Of a DNA stretch of 64,000 nucleotides, positions 52,323 to 61,066 are shown one piece after another (the first letter of the stretch is position 1; each line of letters begins with the position of its first letter). The notes below the pieces were generated by a model, which had not been told where the DNA came from, searched no databases, and saw only the letters and a list, made by a program, of their open reading frames with translations. Location: contig NZ_CP012074.1 of the NCBI RefSeq assembly GCF_001262015.1, positions 144,501 to 208,500 on the forward strand, in the 5' to 3' direction. The DNA is from Prevotella fusca JCM 17724. GTDB taxonomy: Bacteria > Bacteroidota > Bacteroidia > Bacteroidales > Bacteroidaceae. Position numbers and translations under genes: made by a program.

Positions 52323-54056
52323 TTATGCTTCTGCGACCTTTTCTTCCACAGCCTTGAATTGCTCAAGGTCTTCAGCGTTGAAGGCTTTGATGTAAGCAGT
52401 GTGACCGATAACTTCTTCCTCAGCCATACGAACGAAGACGTGGGCAGATTTCTTGAAGAGGTCTGGTGCCTTAGCAGCATCTTCGATGAGGAGGAGAGAA
52501 CCGATGATGTCGGCAGTCATATTGTAAAGACGACGTGCGAGGAAGTCGTGAACATCCTGATTGTCGCTTGCGTTCACCTTCTCAACAGCCTCTTCATAGA
52601 GCTGGACGAGTTTAGTAACACGCTCACGCAGACCCTTCATGCAGTCGCAAGCAAGTTCAGCTTCGAGCATTTCCTTCATGATAGAAAGGTAAGTGCCGTT
52701 AGTGATGTAGCGCACGGCAGCAACAACCTGCAGCTGAGTTGTACCCTCGTAGATAGAGAAGATACGTGCATCACGATACAGACGCTGACACTTGTACTCC
52801 ATGATGAAGCCAGAACCACCGTGGATAGAGATAGAATCGTAGGCTGTCTGGTTAGCATACTCAGAGTTGATACCCTTTGCCAATGGTGTGAAGGCATCAG
52901 CAAGGCGAGTGTACTTCTTCATCTCCTGACGCTCTTCAGCGGTGAGTTTCTGGTCACGTGCAATATCTTCCAGAGCCTTGTAGATGTCAACATAGCGAGC
53001 AGTCTGATACAAGAGAGAACGACCAGCATCGAGTTTTGCTTTCATACGAGAGAGCATATCGTAGACAGCTGAGAAGTTGACAATCTTCTTTCCGAACTGT
53101 GCACGATCCTTAGCGTAAGCCAATCCCTCGTTGTAAGCCTCCTGCTCAAGACCGACAGACTGTGCTGCGATGCCGAGGCGAGCACCGTTCATTAATGCCA
53201 TTACGTACTTGATAAGACCCATGCGAACGTTACCACAGAGTTCTGCCTTCGCATTCTTGTAAACAAGCTCGCAGGTAGGAGAGCCATGGATACCAAGTTT
53301 ATGCTCAATATGACGTACGTCAACACCGCCGTTACGCTTGTCATAGATGAACATTGAGAGTCCACGACCATCACGTGTGCCCTCTTCTGAACGTGCAAGG
53401 ACGAGGTGGATGTCAGAGTCACCATTGGTGATGAAGCGCTTCACACCATTCAGTCGCCAGCAGTTCTCCTTCTCGTCGAAGGTTGCCTTGAGCATCACGC
53501 GCTGGAGGTCGGAGCCAGCATCAGGCTCGGTGAGGTCCATTGACATTGTCTCACCGGCACAGATACGTGGGATATACTTCTGACGCTGCTCCTCGTTGCC
53601 GAACTCGTAGAGTGTGTCGATACAAGACTGCAGTGACCAGATGTTCTGGAAACCAGCATCGGCAGCAGCGATAAGCTCAGACATCATAGAGAAGACAACG
53701 TTTGGCAGGTTCAGTCCACCATAGCGGCGAGGCATAGAAACGCCCCACAAGCCAGCCTGACGAGTAGCTTGGATATTCTCTAAGGTCTTGCTGGCATAGT
53801 GCATACGTTTGTCGATGAGGTGTGGACCTTCGAGGTCAACAGACTCCGAGTTAGGTGCAATGATGTTTGCTGTTATGTCACCAGTGATATCCAAGATGCG
53901 CTTGTAGTTCTCGATAGCATCCTCATAGTTTACCGGTGCATCAGCGTGTGTCGTAGCATCAGCGTAGTTACGCTCTTTCAGCTCTACGATGCGTTTCATC
54001 AATGGATGCTCCAAGTGAAACGCTATTTCTGGGTGGTCAGTATAATAATTTGCCAT
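52323..54056 (-). CDS. Acyl-CoA dehydrogenase
   Basis: FAD-dependent acyl-CoA dehydrogenase, 577 aa, about 190 longer than the classic 380-aa enzymes because of extra N- and C-terminal regions. Core motifs are visible: SMDLTEPDAGSDL, NGVKRFITNGDSD, DRAQFGKKI, and the C-terminal YRDARIFSIYEGTTQLQ segment, whose Glu is the usual catalytic base position in many family members. Electrons would pass to the electron transfer flavoprotein encoded just upstream (etfB, etfA on the same strand). The start (54056) lies 11 nt from a C-rich palindrome that separates it from the DUF559 gene. Substrate chain type cannot be told. Confidence 0.92.
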   Translation of the reverse strand: MANYYTDHPEIAFHLEHPLMKRIVELKERNYADATTHADAPVNYEDAIENYKRILDITGDITANIIAPNSESVDLEGPHLIDKRMHYASKTLENIQATRQAGLWGVSMPRRYGGLNLPNVVFSMMSELIAAADAGFQNIWSLQSCIDTLYEFGNEEQRQKYIPRICAGETMSMDLTEPDAGSDLQRVMLKATFDEKENCWRLNGVKRFITNGDSDIHLVLARSEEGTRDGRGLSMFIYDKRNGGVDVRHIEHKLGIHGSPTCELVYKNAKAELCGNVRMGLIKYVMALMNGARLGIAAQSVGLEQEAYNEGLAYAKDRAQFGKKIVNFSAVYDMLSRMKAKLDAGRSLLYQTARYVDIYKALEDIARDQKLTAEERQEMKKYTRLADAFTPLAKGINSEYANQTAYDSISIHGGSGFIMEYKCQRLYRDARIFSIYEGTTQLQVVAAVRYITNGTYLSIMKEMLEAELACDCMKGLRERVTKLVQLYEEAVEKVNASDNQDVHDFLARRLYNMTADIIGSLLLIEDAAKAPDLFKKSAHVFVRMAEEEVIGHTAYIKAFNAEDLEQFKAVEEKVAEA

Positions 54057-54066
54057 GATAAAAAGA

Positions 54067-54104
54067 GCCTCACCCCCAACCCCTCTCCGAGTGGAGAGGG
54101 GAGT
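54067..54104. repeat. 38-nt C-rich palindrome, left of DUF559 gene
   Basis: GCCTCACCCCCAACCCC followed by the stem CCCCTCTCC-GAGT-GGAGAGGGG and AGT; inverted partner at 54574-54611. Confidence 0.9.
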
Positions 54105-54136
54105 GAAATGTTCTATTGGAGGTTGTTAGGACTTTA

Positions 54137-54565
54137 TTATTTATAATATAATTCTTCTTTGATAGTTCTTAAAACAGCTTTTGGGTTTGATAGTGCTTCT
54201 TCGTTAGTGAAGCGTATTACCTTATATCCCATATCAGAGAGTATGTCCGTGCGGACTTGGTCATTCTTTTGTTGTTGAGGTTCACTGTGATATGCTCCAT
54301 CAACTTCTATTATCAGTTTTGCCTCTAAGCAGATAAAGTCAGCAATGAAATCGTTGATAGGATGTTGACGTCTAAATTTAAAACCATAGACAGTTTGACG
54401 TAAGAGAGTCCAAAGTGTTTTTTCGGCAGCGGTCATGTGCTGTCTGTTTTCTTTGGCATATTCTTTTAAGAGGTCGTATCTGTCAATAGATGCAGTTTCA
54501 AACCATTCTGTTACATCCTTCTCCATGTGCTTTAGCAACTCTTTCTTTTTAGTCTCACCAAACAT
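54137..54565 (-). CDS. DUF559 endonuclease-like protein
   Basis: 142-aa protein of the DUF559 family, related to very-short-patch repair and PD-(D/E)XK-type nucleases. Visible pattern: ARENRQHMTAAEKTLWTLL, then GFKFRRQHPINDFIADFICLEAKLIIEVDGAYH with the conserved acidic residues and Lys, and GYKVIRFTNEEAL at the end. It sits between acyl-CoA dehydrogenase and etfA, genes that otherwise form one operon, and is enclosed by inverted 38-nt palindromes 32 and 8 nt from its ends. It therefore looks like a late insertion in a conserved operon. Nuclease activity is inferred. Confidence 0.88.
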   Translation of the reverse strand: MFGETKKKELLKHMEKDVTEWFETASIDRYDLLKEYAKENRQHMTAAEKTLWTLLRQTVYGFKFRRQHPINDFIADFICLEAKLIIEVDGAYHSEPQQQKNDQVRTDILSDMGYKVIRFTNEEALSNPKAVLRTIKEELYYK

Positions 54566-54573
54566 TGGTGATT

Positions 54574-54611
54574 ACTCCCCTCTCCACTCGGAGAGGGGGT
54601 CGGGGTGAGGC
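54574..54611. repeat. 38-nt C-rich palindrome, right of DUF559 gene
   Basis: Inverted partner of 54067-54104 with two mismatches. It ends 1 nt before the etfA stop and begins 8 nt before the DUF559 start, where its GGGGAGT may act as ribosome-binding sequence on the minus strand. Confidence 0.9.
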
Positions 54612-54612
54612 T

Positions 54613-55635
54613 TTACTTACTATTCTGCTTATAGTACTTTATCAACTTCGGAACAACCTCTTCAACAGAGCCATTGATGACATAGTCGGCAATGGTATTG
54701 ATAGGAGCGTCTGGATCGTTGTTGATAGAGATGATGATGCCACTGTCCTGCATACCAGCGATGTGCTGAATCTGTCCAGAGATACCACAAGCAATGTAAA
54801 CCTTTGGATGGACGGTGACACCGGTCTGACCAATCTGACGATCGTGGTCTACCCAACCTGCATCAACGGCGGCACGGCTGGCACCAACCTCTCCATGAAG
54901 TTCCTTTGCCAACTTAAAGAGTAGGTCGAAACCCTCTTTAGAACCGACACCATAGCCACCAGCAATAACAATTGAAGCTCCCTTCAGGTTGTTCTGTGCT
55001 GGCTCAACATGACGGTCGATGACCTTTACCACATAGTCAAGCTCTGGTACATACCTCGCTACGTCTGGATAGACAACCTCACCCTTTGCCTTACCCTCAT
55101 AGATAGCCTTCTGCATAACGCCAGAGCGTACGGTAGCCATCTGTGGGCGGTGGTCAGGGTTGACGATGGTTGCTACGATGTTACCGCCGAATGCAGGACG
55201 AATCTGATAGAGCAGGTTCTCATAGTGCTTACCAGCTTTCTTATCTTCGTAGTCACCAATCTCAAGTTGAGTACAATCGGCTGTAAGGCCACTGGTCAAT
55301 GAAGATGACACACGTGGACCAAGGTCACGACCGATAACAGTAGCACCCATCAAACAGATCTGTGGTTTCTCCTCAGTGAAGAGGTTAACGAGAATGTCTG
55401 TGTGTGGTGCTGATGTGTAAGGGAAGAGTCCCTCACCGTCAAAGACAAAGAGTTTGTCTACACCGTATGGCAGGATCTGGTCTTCTACCTTTCCCTTGAT
55501 ACCACTACCGGCAGCGATGGCATGGAGTTCCACACCTAACTCATTTGCGAGCTTGCGACCCTTGGTCAGCAGCTCCTGTGAAACCTCCTGTACGGTGGTT
55601 TCCTCTATTTCGCAATATACAAATACGTTGTTCAT
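54613..55635 (-). CDS. etfA: Electron transfer flavoprotein alpha subunit
   Basis: Forms a heterodimer with EtfB and passes electrons from the acyl-CoA dehydrogenase to downstream acceptors. 340 aa. The N-terminal domain (NNVFVYCEIEETTVQEVSQEL) and the C-terminal FAD-binding domain (GGYGVGSKEGFDLL, GASRAAVDAGWVDHDRQIGQTG, KVYIACGISGQIQHIAGM) are intact. The start is ATG 55635. A GTG three codons earlier lies within the palindromic repeat that begins 2 nt upstream; the repeat's GGGGGTGAGG may serve as ribosome-binding site. etfB is upstream on the same strand. Confidence 0.95.
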   Translation of the reverse strand: MNNVFVYCEIEETTVQEVSQELLTKGRKLANELGVELHAIAAGSGIKGKVEDQILPYGVDKLFVFDGEGLFPYTSAPHTDILVNLFTEEKPQICLMGATVIGRDLGPRVSSSLTSGLTADCTQLEIGDYEDKKAGKHYENLLYQIRPAFGGNIVATIVNPDHRPQMATVRSGVMQKAIYEGKAKGEVVYPDVARYVPELDYVVKVIDRHVEPAQNNLKGASIVIAGGYGVGSKEGFDLLFKLAKELHGEVGASRAAVDAGWVDHDRQIGQTGVTVHPKVYIACGISGQIQHIAGMQDSGIIISINNDPDAPINTIADYVINGSVEEVVPKLIKYYKQNSK

Positions 55636-55637
55636 AC

Positions 55638-55709
55638 GCCTCACCCCCGCCCCCTCTCCGAACCAACGGTCACTGACCGAAGGGAAGTAATGGAGAGGGG
55701 AGTGAAATG
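55638..55709. repeat. C-rich palindrome with enlarged loop, between etfA and etfB
   Basis: GCCTCACCCCCGCCCCCTCT starts the arm, and GGAGAGGGGAGTGAAATG closes it. The usual 4-nt loop is replaced by about 32 nt (including CGGTCACTGACCG, itself a palindrome). Inverted partner at 55791-55827. Confidence 0.8.
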
Positions 55710-55790
55710 CTTCACTTGCTGGGGGATTTTCTTATGTTTATATGATACCTCCCCATAATGTTCAATCTTATGTTTAACAGAACATTCTAT

Positions 55791-55827
55791 GCCCCTCTCC
55801 ACTCGGGGAGGGGTTGGGGGAGAGGCT
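55791..55827. repeat. C-rich palindrome, etfB side
   Basis: GCCCCTCTCC-ACTC-GGGGAGGGG with GTTGGGGGAGAGGC, inverted relative to 55638-55709. It ends 1 nt from the etfB stop codon. Confidence 0.85.
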
Positions 55828-55828
55828 T

Positions 55829-56698
55829 TTAACCAATAATCTTCTCTCCTAACAGTTCCTTGATGAGTCCTTCCACATCCTCGTCTGAGCCGGTGAGGGT
55901 CTTGCTCTCCTTAGCTTGGAAGACGATGTTCTGAACAGACTTCACCTTTGTTGGCGAACCACTCAAACCGCACTGCTCCTCGTCACCGTCAACATCGGCA
56001 ACTGACCACTGGTTCAGTGTGAGGTAAGGACGCTCCTCATAGAGCTGTGTCCAAGGTTCATCGCCCTTGCGCTCCATAGGACAAGTAGCATACTTGTACT
56101 TCATTACGAGCTTGGCATTGCAAGGACGTGCAGGAGCAGCCGTACCATTCACTGTGACGAGTATTGGCAATGGAGCAACAACGGTCTCTACACCACCGTC
56201 AATATAACGGCGGATAGTAGCCTTGCCATCCTCAATCTTCAGGATTTCCTCTGCATAAGTAACTTGATTGAGTCCTAACTTCTGTGCAACCTGTGGTCCT
56301 ACCTGTGCGGTATCACCATCGATAGCCTGACGTCCGCCGATGACGATGTCTACATCACCGATTTTCTGTACAGCCATCGCCAAAGCATAAGAAGTAGCGA
56401 GTGTGTCAGCACCAGCAAACTTGCGGTCAGTAAGCAGCCAGCCGGTATCAGCACCACGATAGAGTCCCTGTCGGATAATCTCTCCAGCACGTGGAGGACC
56501 CATGGTTAAAATTCCTACAGTAGAGCCTGGGTTCTGTTCCTTTAGTCTCAGAGCCTGCTCCAGAGCGTTTAGGTCTTCAGGGTTGAAGATGGCAGGCAGC
56601 GCAGCACGGTTCACCGTTCCTTCGGCTGTCATAGCATCTTTTCCCACATTTCTTGTGTCAGGTACCTGCTTGGCAAGTACTACAATTTTCAAACTCAT
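55829..56698 (-). CDS. etfB: Electron transfer flavoprotein beta subunit
   Basis: Partner of EtfA. 289 aa. Opens KIVVLAKQVPDTRNVG, followed by NPEDLNALEQALRLKEQ, the ETF beta nucleotide-binding signature VIGGRQAIDGDTAQVGPQVA, and the hinge PLPILVTVNG. First gene of the minus-strand operon etfB-etfA-(DUF559)-acyl-CoA dehydrogenase, with a good promoter at 56746-56776. Confidence 0.95.
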   Translation of the reverse strand: MSLKIVVLAKQVPDTRNVGKDAMTAEGTVNRAALPAIFNPEDLNALEQALRLKEQNPGSTVGILTMGPPRAGEIIRQGLYRGADTGWLLTDRKFAGADTLATSYALAMAVQKIGDVDIVIGGRQAIDGDTAQVGPQVAQKLGLNQVTYAEEILKIEDGKATIRRYIDGGVETVVAPLPILVTVNGTAAPARPCNAKLVMKYKYATCPMERKGDEPWTQLYEERPYLTLNQWSVADVDGDEEQCGLSGSPTKVKSVQNIVFQAKESKTLTGSDEDVEGLIKELLGEKIIG

Positions 56699-56745
56699 AA
56701 ATATAATAATGTGTTATTTAAATATTCAATTGTTTTGGTTGAGGG

Positions 56746-56776
56746 CAAAAGTACAGTTTTTTTGTAACATAAACAA
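56746..56776 (-). promoter_or_regulatory. Promoter of the etfBA-acyl-CoA dehydrogenase operon
   Basis: Minus strand: TTG (56776-56774), 20-nt spacer, TACTTTTG (56753-56746), about 40 nt of leader. Confidence 0.8.
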
Positions 56777-57208
56777 AAAAAGTTGCACAAAAACCGCTTG
56801 ACTGTGTTTATGTTTATTAGGAGTCAGGGGATTTTTCCATTGGGTGCTTTGTTGGAGTTAAACCTTTTCCTTTAATTGTATGGGCGTAGTAAAGATGGTG
56901 ATTGACGACTTTTGTTTAACCTCTATAAAGCGGTTCTTCCGTTAAATGTGTGGATGCTTTTCGTATAGCTTTAACGGAAGAACCAAAGTTATTCGTTAAA
57001 CAAAAACATAGCCAAGACCGTCTTGGCAGTCTGTTCTGTTATCATCCTCCGACACAGAAAACCTTTTCATGTTAATACTTTGAAATCCGCAGATAATGAA
57101 TTGAAAAAACATGACATAATTTCGGGTGAAGCACCTACAAATAAAGGCAAAAACACGTGTAAAAAGCAAGTTTACAACCAACAGTAAATCAGTCAGTTAT
57201 AAAGTCGT

Positions 57209-57318
57209 GCAAGAAAAGGTGCTTAATTGGACTTCAAAAGGGCGTTAGTTAGACCTCAAAAGGGCATCTATTGCAAGTCAATTGGGCGTCTTTTAGAAGC
57301 CAAGAGACCATGTATTGG
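57209..57318. repeat. Array of five 22-nt units (CAAAAGGG family), copy 2
   Basis: Units at 57209, 57231, 57253, 57275 and 57297. The first two are identical to those at 30416-30459 and the third nearly so; the last two diverge but keep the 22-nt spacing. Confidence 0.85.
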
Positions 57319-57606
57319 TTTTGGAATGCATGAAAATAGTTTACAAACATTAAGTGATATGGGACTAAGTTGTTTGTAGAAGACGGAAGGACATAGTATT
57401 TATTTACCTTTTCTACATTTTACCTTATCCCCCCTTGTAAGACCATCTGATTTTGGATAGTCATACCATGCAGGTGGATAAGCCTTTGTTCTATTTCCAA
57501 ACTACGCATTTATCGGATGAACCTATAAAGCCCTTGAAACTAATGGGGAACCCTGTCTGATGTCCAAATTGTAGCCTGTGCAATGAACAAAACCACATAA
57601 CTTGTA

Positions 57607-57650
57607 AGTTCTATTCACGATCATAAATATTTTTCTTCACGAAAATAATT
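57607..57650. repeat. Two 22-nt palindromic units (TCATGA family)
   Basis: 57607-57628 and 57629-57650, centred on TTCACGA; the short version of the arrays at 3925 and 10744. Confidence 0.7.
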
Positions 57651-57745
57651 CGGCAGTGAGTGTGTAGCATGACAAAGAAGTATGTATTTTGTTATGATAC
57701 AATATGTTTATGAGTGCATAAATTGTGTAATAAAAGTAGACGGTA

Positions 57746-57776
57746 TTGTGTGTGTTTTTCTTTTTTCATACCTTTG
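57746..57776 (+). promoter_or_regulatory. Promoter of the carboxypeptidase-regulatory-like gene
   Basis: TTG (57746-57748), 20-nt spacer, TACCTTTG (57769-57776). Confidence 0.8.
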
Positions 57777-57866
57777 TGCGATGTGTTGTCACCTTTTAAG
57801 AATCTTGATACTTGCAGAATCATGAAGACAATAGGAATTAGTTGATAAATAAAGCTGATGTGCCAA

Positions 57867-58997
57867 ATGAATAAACGGTCTGTAGTCGTTGTTGCTTTTT
57901 TATTTCTTTCTGTGACTCTGTTTGCGCAGAAAGGCTTTGTGATTTGGGATAGGGTAAATAATATTCCAGTGAATAGGGCAAGCGTATATACCACCTACAT
58001 GGGGAAGGTGAGAAGTACGTTCAGCGACCAGCAGGGTAGGGTAGTTGTGGATTTTGCCTTTGATAATCTGACAGTCTCGCATATAAACTACCAGAAAGAA
58101 AGTGTGAAAGTATTGCCTGATACACTGTTTATGGAGCAAAGCACACAGTTGCTTTCGGAAGTTGTCGTGAGTCCTGTTGGTGAGCCGGCATGGGTCAGAC
58201 CCATGTTGATGGGTTTTGTGAAGACGAAAGCACGGAAATATAGAAACGTTGGTGTGCAACGATATGCGTATCAGACGCAGAATGTGGGCGATACTGTGTT
58301 GTACCGCTTTGCGAGTAATGGACTGGTAAGAAAGAACGAATACTTTGAGATCTCTCCCTTGGAGAATGTTATCACCTTTAAGGATAAGTCGGCTGGCTGT
58401 GACTATGGTAACCTTAAAAACACGCTCTATCATGACTTTGTTTCTGATATGGACGAGAAGTTCGTGAAGGAACATAAGTTTTATGTGGATAACGAATCTG
58501 AAGATTTGGGAGCCAATGTGGTAAGGATTCTGTTCAAGTCGAAAAAGGATTGGAAAGATTCGGGCTATTTATGTATAGACACACTGCAGAATGCCATCCT
58601 CAGGGCAAAACGTTCTACGGGGTTGGCTTATAATGTACAGCACCGAACCAATGCCCTTGTGCGCTCAACAATCAATGCCATGTACGGGCATAAGTATAAG
58701 GACTGGCAGATTGACATTGAAGCAGTGTATCAGCAGGCAGACAATTACTTCTATCTAAGTAGCTGCCGTTATTCCAATTATATGCAGGAGGAGTTTGACG
58801 GAAAGAAGAAAAGGGTTGAGGTTTATAATGTCATATCTACCTATGAGGCACAACCTTGCCAGAAAGATATGGTAGGCGAGGATGCCGTCTTTCTCCTGTT
58901 GCCCCGCCCTTTTGCGATGAAGATTATCATGAGCAAGAAGGAAAGCAGACAAGAGGGGTTGCTGCAGAATGTGAAGAAAGCGTATCATATTTATTGA
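57867..58997 (+). CDS. Secreted protein with carboxypeptidase-regulatory-like domain
   Basis: 376-aa exported protein. A signal peptide (MNKRSVVVVAFLFLSVTLFAQ) is followed by a beta-sandwich of the carboxypeptidase-D regulatory type: GFVIWDRVNNIPVNRASVYTTYMGKVRSTFSDQQGRVVVDF, read in parts at about residues 22-65, then SEVVVSPVG. The remaining 280 residues (LMGFVKTKARKYRNVG to the end) resemble a short version of the Bacteroidota DUF5686-like outer-membrane proteins without the barrel. No catalytic motif seen. ATG 57867 is preferred over 57858, as the signal peptide is cleaner. Confidence 0.78.
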   Translation: MNKRSVVVVAFLFLSVTLFAQKGFVIWDRVNNIPVNRASVYTTYMGKVRSTFSDQQGRVVVDFAFDNLTVSHINYQKESVKVLPDTLFMEQSTQLLSEVVVSPVGEPAWVRPMLMGFVKTKARKYRNVGVQRYAYQTQNVGDTVLYRFASNGLVRKNEYFEISPLENVITFKDKSAGCDYGNLKNTLYHDFVSDMDEKFVKEHKFYVDNESEDLGANVVRILFKSKKDWKDSGYLCIDTLQNAILRAKRSTGLAYNVQHRTNALVRSTINAMYGHKYKDWQIDIEAVYQQADNYFYLSSCRYSNYMQEEFDGKKKRVEVYNVISTYEAQPCQKDMVGEDAVFLLLPRPFAMKIIMSKKESRQEGLLQNVKKAYHIY

Positions 58998-59093
58998 ATG
59001 CCGTGTGAGGATTCTATGAAGTCTTGGCATAGAGAGCAGTTGTCTATGGCAAGGTTTTCTTGCAGGATGTATCTATCTTTTTCCTGTTCTTGC

Positions 59094-59124
59094 TTTGTCA
59101 TATCATCGGTTTATGTTATCTTTG
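59094..59124 (+). promoter_or_regulatory. Promoter of dnaG, almost leaderless
   Basis: TTTG (59094-59097), 19-nt spacer, TATCTTTG (59117-59124). Transcription would begin near 59131; the ATG is at 59132. Confidence 0.85.
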
Positions 59125-59131
59125 TAGCATA

Positions 59132-61066
59132 ATGATTGACAGACCGACCGTAGACAGGATTATGAATGCGTCGAATATCGTTGAGGTAATCAGCGATTTC
59201 GTTTCTTTACGCAAGGCGGGAACAAGCTACAAAGGCTTGTGCCCTTTCCATGATGACCGTACCCCATCGTTCTCCGTCAGTCCGGTGAAAGGTGTTTACA
59301 AATGCTTTTCATGTGGCGCAGCGGGTAATGTGGTGAAGTTTGTCATGGAACATGAGCAGATGACTTATCCCGAAGCCTTGAAGTGGCTCGCGAATAAGTA
59401 TCACATCGAGGTGCATGAACGGGAACTTACGACTGAAGAGAAACAGCAGGAGAATGAACGGGAATCGATGTTCCTGGTCAATGAATGGGCTGCAAGGTAC
59501 TTTGACAACATCCTGCACAACGATGTTGACGGTATGGCTGTTGGTATGCAGTATTTTCGCAGCCGTGGTTTCAGAGATGATATTATCCGTAAGTTCCAGT
59601 TGGGTTTCTGTTTGTCGAACCGTCATGCCTTTGCTGATGCTGCCTTGAAGGCAGGTTTCCAGAGGGATTTTCTTATTAAGACAGGTCTTTGCTTCGAGCG
59701 TGAGAATGGAGAACTTATCGACCGTTTCAATGGGCGTGTAATGTTCCCGTGGGTGGGTGTTAGCGGTAAGGTTACAGCCTTCGGCGGTCGTCTGCTGGAT
59801 GCACGGACGAAAGGAGTGAGTCAGAAGTATGTCAACTCCCCTGATAGTGCCATATACCACAAAGAGCGTGAACTCTATGGCATTTTCCAAGCGAAGAAAG
59901 CCATTGCCAAGTATGACCTCGTCTATATGGTGGAAGGATATACGGATGTTGTTTCCATGCATCAATGCGGTATTGAGAATGTTGTTGCCAATAGTGGTAC
60001 GGCACTTTCGGTGCATCAGATTCGGCTCCTGCACCGTTTTACTTCCAATATCGTTCTGCTCTATGATGGCGATGAAGCCGGACAGCACGCAGCCCTTCGA
60101 GGTACTGACATGCTGCTGTCGGAGGGTATGAACGTGAAGGTGCTATTGCTTCCTGACGGCAAAGACCCTGATGAGTTCGCACGTAATCATAGTGCGGAGG
60201 ATTTCAGAAAGTATATAGAAGACAATCAGACTGACTTCATTGTCTTTAAAATTAATATTCTTCTCAATGGTGTTACCGACCCTGTCAAGCGTTCAGAAGC
60301 TGTCGGTTCGATAGTGCAGAGCATCTCTGTTATCAAAGACCCGATACTCCGTGATACCTATATCCGTGAGTGCGCTAACCGAACTGGTGTGTCAGAACGG
60401 ACGTTGATGGAGCAGATGAATCGCAATATCTATTCCAACCGGGAACAGCAGACACGTGAACAGCAACAGCAACGGGATGCGGTCATACGGCAACAGCAGG
60501 TGGAAGAACAGGCTACAGTACCTGTCCGGCAGGTGTCGAAGGTGGAACAGATGCTCGTTCAGGCTGTCGTCAAGGACGGTGAAAAGGTTATCTTCCGTGA
60601 CGTGAAAGACGAGGATAGCGGACAGGTCTACAGTCTGACCGTAGCGCAATACATAGCCTACGACCTTGGAAGTGACAACCTCGGCTTTTCGAACGAACTT
60701 TATACAAGGATATTGCAGGAAGCAGTAGACCATTGTGGCGAGGAGGGTTTCAAGGCAGAAGAATACTTCACGCAGCATGCAGATATTCATATCGCATCTG
60801 CAGCCGTGAAGCTGAGTGTTGACCGTTTCCAGCTTGCAGAGAGTCTGCAGGTGAAGGAAACAGAACAGACGTTGCGTGACCGTGTTTTACATCTTGTTGC
60901 CGACTTCCGTCTTGATTATGTTTCTTCCCATCTGAAAGAGCTCATGGAGAAGATGCGACAGACGCAGGATAGTGAGGAGATGATGAAGACAATGGCAGAA
61001 ATCAAGAAGTTGCAGCTTCTCCGCAATGAACTGGCAAAGAAATTAGGTAGTGAGATTCTGATATGA
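59132..61066 (+). CDS. dnaG: DNA primase
   Basis: Makes RNA primers at the replication fork. 644 aa. The CHC2 zinc ribbon is Cys37/His40/Cys58/Cys61 (GLCPFH...YKCFSCGAAGN). The TOPRIM catalytic core has MVEGYTDVVSMHQ and LYDGDEAGQHAAL. A Gln-rich linker (NREQQTREQQQQRDAVIRQQ, about 450-470) separates the C-terminal helicase-binding domain. The start is ATG 59132 (MIDRPTVDRIM). The longer frame from 59060 contains the promoter and is rejected. The next gene overlaps by 4 nt. Confidence 0.97.
   Translation: MIDRPTVDRIMNASNIVEVISDFVSLRKAGTSYKGLCPFHDDRTPSFSVSPVKGVYKCFSCGAAGNVVKFVMEHEQMTYPEALKWLANKYHIEVHERELTTEEKQQENERESMFLVNEWAARYFDNILHNDVDGMAVGMQYFRSRGFRDDIIRKFQLGFCLSNRHAFADAALKAGFQRDFLIKTGLCFERENGELIDRFNGRVMFPWVGVSGKVTAFGGRLLDARTKGVSQKYVNSPDSAIYHKERELYGIFQAKKAIAKYDLVYMVEGYTDVVSMHQCGIENVVANSGTALSVHQIRLLHRFTSNIVLLYDGDEAGQHAALRGTDMLLSEGMNVKVLLLPDGKDPDEFARNHSAEDFRKYIEDNQTDFIVFKINILLNGVTDPVKRSEAVGSIVQSISVIKDPILRDTYIRECANRTGVSERTLMEQMNRNIYSNREQQTREQQQQRDAVIRQQQVEEQATVPVRQVSKVEQMLVQAVVKDGEKVIFRDVKDEDSGQVYSLTVAQYIAYDLGSDNLGFSNELYTRILQEAVDHCGEEGFKAEEYFTQHADIHIASAAVKLSVDRFQLAESLQVKETEQTLRDRVLHLVADFRLDYVSSHLKELMEKMRQTQDSEEMMKTMAEIKKLQLLRNELAKKLGSEILI

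Larger units (their letters stand above)
56699..57866. other. Gene-poor region of about 1.2 kb
   Basis: Between divergent etfB and the carboxypeptidase-regulatory-like gene. It contains two promoters (56746-56776 minus, 57746-57776 plus), a five-unit 22-nt array (57209-57318) and a two-unit palindromic array (57607-57650). A minus-strand frame at 56996-57181 (61 codons) lacks support. The rest is unrecognised. Confidence 0.7.

Noticed and set aside
56996..57181. 61-codon minus-strand frame in the gene-poor region
   Set aside because: No promoter, no ribosome-binding site and no recognisable sequence; the region otherwise holds repeats.
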